Below are positions 61,276 through 64,000 of a DNA stretch of 64,000 nucleotides, in pieces. This DNA is from Bacillus sp. REN10 (lineage in GTDB: Bacteria; Bacillota; Bacilli; Bacillales; Domibacillaceae). A model generated the notes under the pieces. It ran no database searches and was not told where the DNA came from. It worked only from the letters and a program-made list of their open reading frames with translations. Positions within the stretch are counted from its first letter, which is position 1. Every line of letters starts with the position of its first letter. The DNA is taken from positions 186,001 to 250,000 of the forward strand of contig NZ_JADHDW010000004.1 of the NCBI RefSeq assembly GCF_016820555.1. Direction: 5' to 3'. The position numbers and the translations under genes were made by a program.

Positions 61276-62612
61276 ATGGCGGCACATTTACACCTGGCGT
61301 AGAAAAAGAGCGGGCAGGGATTTATTTTCGCTTCACTTCCGCGGCGAATGACCGCTTGGCTGTTGGAGAACGTGGGCGTTTAGCTCTTCCGCTCACACTT
61401 GGTTGGGGAGAACCAAAGAAATTTACTGAGATCACTAAAGCCGAAGATGTTGAGAAAAAGCTTGGATTGGATATTAATGATCCTTCGCTTCTTTTGCTGC
61501 GTGAAGCTAAAAAGAAAAGCAAAACAGTTCTTGTTTATCGAGTGAATGAAGGCAAAAAAGCAACAGGGACATTAGCGACAGATATTACTGCAACGGCGGC
61601 ATTTGGCGGCACAAAAGGCAATGATATCACTATTAAAATAGCAACAAATGTGTTGGAAAGTACTAAAAAAGATGTAACAACTTTTATCGGTGCAAAAGCG
61701 GTCGATAAACAAACGGTTGCCAATGCAAGCGAACTAAAAGCAAATGCTTGGGTAACGTTTGCAGGTGCTGGAGAATTAACCGATACAGCCGGAATTAAAT
61801 TAACTGGTGGATCAGACGGTGTTCCAACCAACTTAGATTACACTGATTTTCTAGACGCTGCTGAAACAGAGTATTTTGATGTCATTGCCCTTCCGGTGGA
61901 TGATGAACAGTTGAAAACAGCATTCGTCTCATTTGTTAAGCGAGTGCGTGAGCAACAAGGTGTGAAAATTCGCGGTGTTCTGGCTAATTATGCGGGTGAT
62001 TATGAAGGGATTGACAATGTAACTGTGGGAGCAGTACTTCCGGAGAAGACATTAACACCAGCCGAAACAGTTGCTTGGGTGGCAGGTGCTGCTGCAGGAG
62101 CCACAATTTATCAATCATTAACATTCGTTGAGTATGAAGGAGCAATCGATGTTACCCCACGGCTTGATAATGATGAGATTATTGAACGGTTGGCTAAAGG
62201 TGAATTCATGCTAACGTTTGATGCTCGTGATAAGACAGTAACAGTCGAAAAAGACATTAACTCTTTTGTTTCCTTTACCAAAGAAAAAGATAAGAAGTTC
62301 CAAAAAAATAAGATCATTCGCATTCTTGACGCAATCAATAACGATCTTACACGTGAGATCAAACAAGAAATTAAGTTAAGGAAAGAGCGCGGTACGGATA
62401 TTCCGGTAAATGATGACGGTGTTCAGATTCTTAATACACTCGCAACCATTTATATGAATGCCCTCCAAGCAGGAGGAGCTCTTAAAAACTTTGATTCAAA
62501 GAATGATATTCAAATTTCTATCAATGAAGACGGCGATGGCTTCTTCATTAATATTGGTGTACAACCGACTGATAGTGCAGAGAAATTCTATTTCGGAATG
62601 GAAATCCGATAG
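61272..62612 (+). CDS. Contractile tail sheath protein (XkdK/YqbK-like)
   Basis: A 446-residue sheath protein. The N-terminus NGGTFTPGVEKERAGIYFRF, the central beta-rich insertion, and the C-terminus (DGVQILNTLATIYMNALQAGGALKNFDSKNDIQI, YFGMEIR) match XkdK. Its presence shows a myovirus-type contractile tail. Starts inside the previous stop behind AAGGAGG. Confidence 0.9.
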   Translation: MNGGTFTPGVEKERAGIYFRFTSAANDRLAVGERGRLALPLTLGWGEPKKFTEITKAEDVEKKLGLDINDPSLLLLREAKKKSKTVLVYRVNEGKKATGTLATDITATAAFGGTKGNDITIKIATNVLESTKKDVTTFIGAKAVDKQTVANASELKANAWVTFAGAGELTDTAGIKLTGGSDGVPTNLDYTDFLDAAETEYFDVIALPVDDEQLKTAFVSFVKRVREQQGVKIRGVLANYAGDYEGIDNVTVGAVLPEKTLTPAETVAWVAGAAAGATIYQSLTFVEYEGAIDVTPRLDNDEIIERLAKGEFMLTFDARDKTVTVEKDINSFVSFTKEKDKKFQKNKIIRILDAINNDLTREIKQEIKLRKERGTDIPVNDDGVQILNTLATIYMNALQAGGALKNFDSKNDIQISINEDGDGFFINIGVQPTDSAEKFYFGMEIR

Positions 62613-62632
62613 AAAAAGGAGGGAGATAACTT

Positions 62633-63076
62633 ATGGCTTTTCGTTCAGGTAATACGATCAGCGGAAAAGAAGGCCGCTTATTCCTAGATGGAGAGGAACT
62701 AGCGTATGTTAAGGCGTTCGAAGCAAACATTGAGAAAAACAAAACAGAAGTGCCGATAATTGGCCGCCGTATGACAGGGCATAAAACTGTTGGAGCAAGC
62801 GGTACTGGAACTTTAACTGTTTACAAAGTTACATCCAGGTTTGTCCGTCTTATGATGGACTATGTGAAAAACGGTGAAGACAAATACTTCACATTTCAGG
62901 AAGTTCTTGATGACAAATCTTCTGGCCGTGGAACAGAGCGTGTGACGATTTATGATGTGAACTTCGACAGCGCCAAAGTTGGCGGATTGAATGCAGAAGG
63001 TGAAGTATTAGAGGAAGAGCTTCCATTCACATGGGAAAATATTGACATGCCGGAAGAATTAAGAGACGACTTTTAA
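62633..63076 (+). CDS. Tail tube protein (XkdM-like)
   Basis: A 147-residue tube protein, RSGNTISGKEGRLFLDGEEL, TEVPIIGRRMTGHKTVGASGTGTLTVYKVTS, the XkdM pattern. It forms the inner tube of the contractile tail. AAGGAGGG precedes the ATG. Confidence 0.9.
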   Translation: MAFRSGNTISGKEGRLFLDGEELAYVKAFEANIEKNKTEVPIIGRRMTGHKTVGASGTGTLTVYKVTSRFVRLMMDYVKNGEDKYFTFQEVLDDKSSGRGTERVTIYDVNFDSAKVGGLNAEGEVLEEELPFTWENIDMPEELRDDF

Positions 63077-63094
63077 TAGTCGCTCTTTTTCTTT
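63064..63094 (+). terminator. Weak hairpin after the tail tube gene
   Basis: CGAC-ttttaata-GTCG followed by CTCTTTTTC. It could reduce read-through between tube and chaperone genes; the stem is short. Confidence 0.4.
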
Positions 63095-63136
63095 TAAAAA
63101 AACAAAATTACACAATTAATTGGAGGAATATAAACT

Positions 63137-63738
63137 ATGACAAAACGTGATATGAATTTCTTTATGGCAGGTAAAGCACAGGCAGTAACAGAGGAGGAAG
63201 TGTTTGTTACGAAACGTTATAAAGATGCTGAGGGGAAAGTGATTCCATTTGTGATGAAACCTATCACAACTGAGCGGATTGAGGAACTTGAGAAAGAATG
63301 TATTGAGCCAGTAAAAGAGAATGGCAAAAAAGTAGGAGAGCAGCTCAATCGTGCCCGCTGGATTGCTCGTATGGGAATTGAGTCAACGGTTTATCCGGAT
63401 TTTAAAGACAAAGAACTCCTTAAATCTTATGGTGTAATTGATCCGGTAGATGCCGTAAAAAAGGTATTATCAGTGGGTGGAGAGTTTGCAGAATGGATGA
63501 ATGCCACACAGCGTATTAACGGATATGATCAGGATTTTGAGGAATTAGTCGACGACGCAAAAAACTAATTGAGGATGGAGATCGTGATGCGGTCTACATC
63601 CATTTTTTGATTCATCAGAGGAATTATAAACCTCGTGATTTGCAAGATTTGTGGGAAATGCCGAAGGAAAGAAAAGCATTTCTCTATGCATCACTTGAAA
63701 AATACTTGAAAGATCACAAACCTAAGCCTTCAAAATAG
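63137..63738 (+). CDS. Tail assembly chaperone with programmed -1 frameshift (XkdN-like)
   Basis: The zero-frame product (63137-63568, 143 residues) resembles XkdN: VFVTKRYKDAEGKVIPFVMK, RARWIARMGIESTVYPDFKDKELLKSYGV. The frame ends GCA AAA AAC TAA, which holds the canonical slippery heptamer A AAA AAC at 63559-63565. A -1 shift gives KKLIEDGDRDAVYIHFLIHQ and further to KPSK at the TAG 63736-63738, a 200-residue product. No good start or ribosome site exists for the second frame. This matches the G/GT-type chaperone pair of phage tails. Confidence 0.8.
63559..63565 (+). other. -1 ribosomal frameshift site A AAA AAC
   Basis: The heptamer has the X XXY YYZ form in the zero frame, one codon before the stop. 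See the chaperone entry. Confidence 0.75.
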
Positions 63739-63740
63739 AA

Positions 63741-63770
63741 TTGTGGATTTATTCCCCTTTTTGCTAAAAT
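63741..63770 (+). promoter_or_regulatory. Likely promoter of the lipoprotein gene
   Basis: TTGTGG (63741-63746), 18 bp, TAAAAT (63765-63770). It lies directly behind the chaperone stop and 22 bp before the lipoprotein start. Confidence 0.5.
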
Positions 63771-63792
63771 CAAACAAAAAGGAGGAAGATTT

Positions 63793-64000
63793 ATGGGGAA
63801 GAGAAAGTTCTATTTAACGGCCGTTACTGTTTTGTTTTTAGTAATGTTGGCTGGATGTGGTAATAAGGATGAAGTAAAAGAGGTAAAAGATAACACGGAA
63901 ATGAATACTGTAGTTGAAGGAGAAAATGGGGTATTTACGCAAGATGTATTTGTTGCTGAAGATAAAAATGTTTATGATGAGATGATGAAATATATAAACG
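63793..64000 (+). CDS. Lipoprotein, 3' end outside window
   Basis: ATG at 63793 behind AAAGGAGG. The signal peptide ends in the lipobox LAGC (MLAGC, Cys near residue 22), then a charged Lys/Glu-rich segment and KNVYDEMMKYI; the frame is open at the window end. A lipoprotein is not part of the tail; between chaperone and tape-measure genes it is probably a moron expressed in the lysogen. Confidence 0.8.
   Translation, partial: MGKRKFYLTAVTVLFLVMLAGCGNKDEVKEVKDNTEMNTVVEGENGVFTQDVFVAEDKNVYDEMMKYIN

Overview
The window is chromosomal DNA from a Bacillaceae bacterium carrying the left part of a PBSX/skin-like prophage. Gene order in 8.8-29.7 kb follows the Bacillus subtilis yus/yur region (lut genes, fadNAE, yusI, gcvH, yusF, yusE, yusD, S-box metNPQ, yurZ-like, sufCDSUB). 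Strong Shine-Dalgarno sites, GTG/TTG starts, sigma-A promoters, an S-box, FadR and LutR-type operators and a Fur box all fit a low-to-mid GC Firmicute. The exact genus cannot be read from the sequence.

Host part (1-29.7 kb). 1-3.4 kb: end of an aromatic catabolism cluster: a truncated Na+/solute symporter, two HpaG-type FAH-fold enzymes and HpaF, the lower 4-hydroxyphenylacetate (homoprotocatechuate) pathway. 3.4-5.4 kb: a YvrJ/DUF2922/DUF1659 trio and a secreted polysaccharide deacetylase. 5.9-11.8 kb: lactate use; lactate permease and lutABC each have the same TCATCWGATGA palindrome in their leader, and a FadR-type GntR regulator lies between them. 12.6-18.1 kb: fatty-acid beta-oxidation operon fadN-fadA-fadE behind a perfect FadR box. 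18.1-24.2 kb: small redox, glycine-cleavage and toprim genes, then the SAM-riboswitch-controlled methionine transporter. 24.4-29.7 kb: the Suf iron-sulfur assembly operon. Several host genes are followed directly by members of a modular intergenic repeat family, and a six-copy, exactly 21-bp-periodic motif array lies behind fadE.

Prophage (29.7 kb to the end, continuing outside). It sits just behind the sufB terminator. Its tyrosine integrase is split by a 2.9-kb ISL3-family element; the 8-bp target duplication AAGAAATT and the inverted ends are visible, and removing the element restores a 400-residue integrase in frame. The element carries three passenger genes (ribbon-helix-helix protein, small unknown protein, Bro-N antirepressor-like protein) in an operon that ends in the transposase. 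Then come a DUF3862 lipoprotein-like protein, ImmA-like peptidase, CI-like repressor, operator region and Cro-like protein; an antirepressor and early genes; a DnaD-like initiator containing an iteron cluster that may be the phage origin; a DnaC-like loader, a Dam-type methylase, a DUF1064 nuclease-like protein with a zinc insertion, YopX and many small genes; an ArpU-type late regulator; a 300-bp non-coding tract; an accessory cassette (DUF4393/Abi-alpha-like gene on the opposite strand, zinc-ribbon protein, unknown 238-residue protein); and a contractile-tail structural module from small terminase to the tail-assembly chaperone, which has a canonical -1 slippery site. A lipoprotein gene with its own likely promoter follows at the window edge.

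The most unusual items are the ISL3 element with its regulatory cassette, the iterons inside the DnaD-like gene, the TGTAACGTTACA palindromes around the small terminase gene, the 21-bp periodic array behind fadE, the GAACG repeats between immA and the repressor, and an orphan Fur box without an obvious gene. All functional statements come from reading the sequence and remembered family features; no database search was run.
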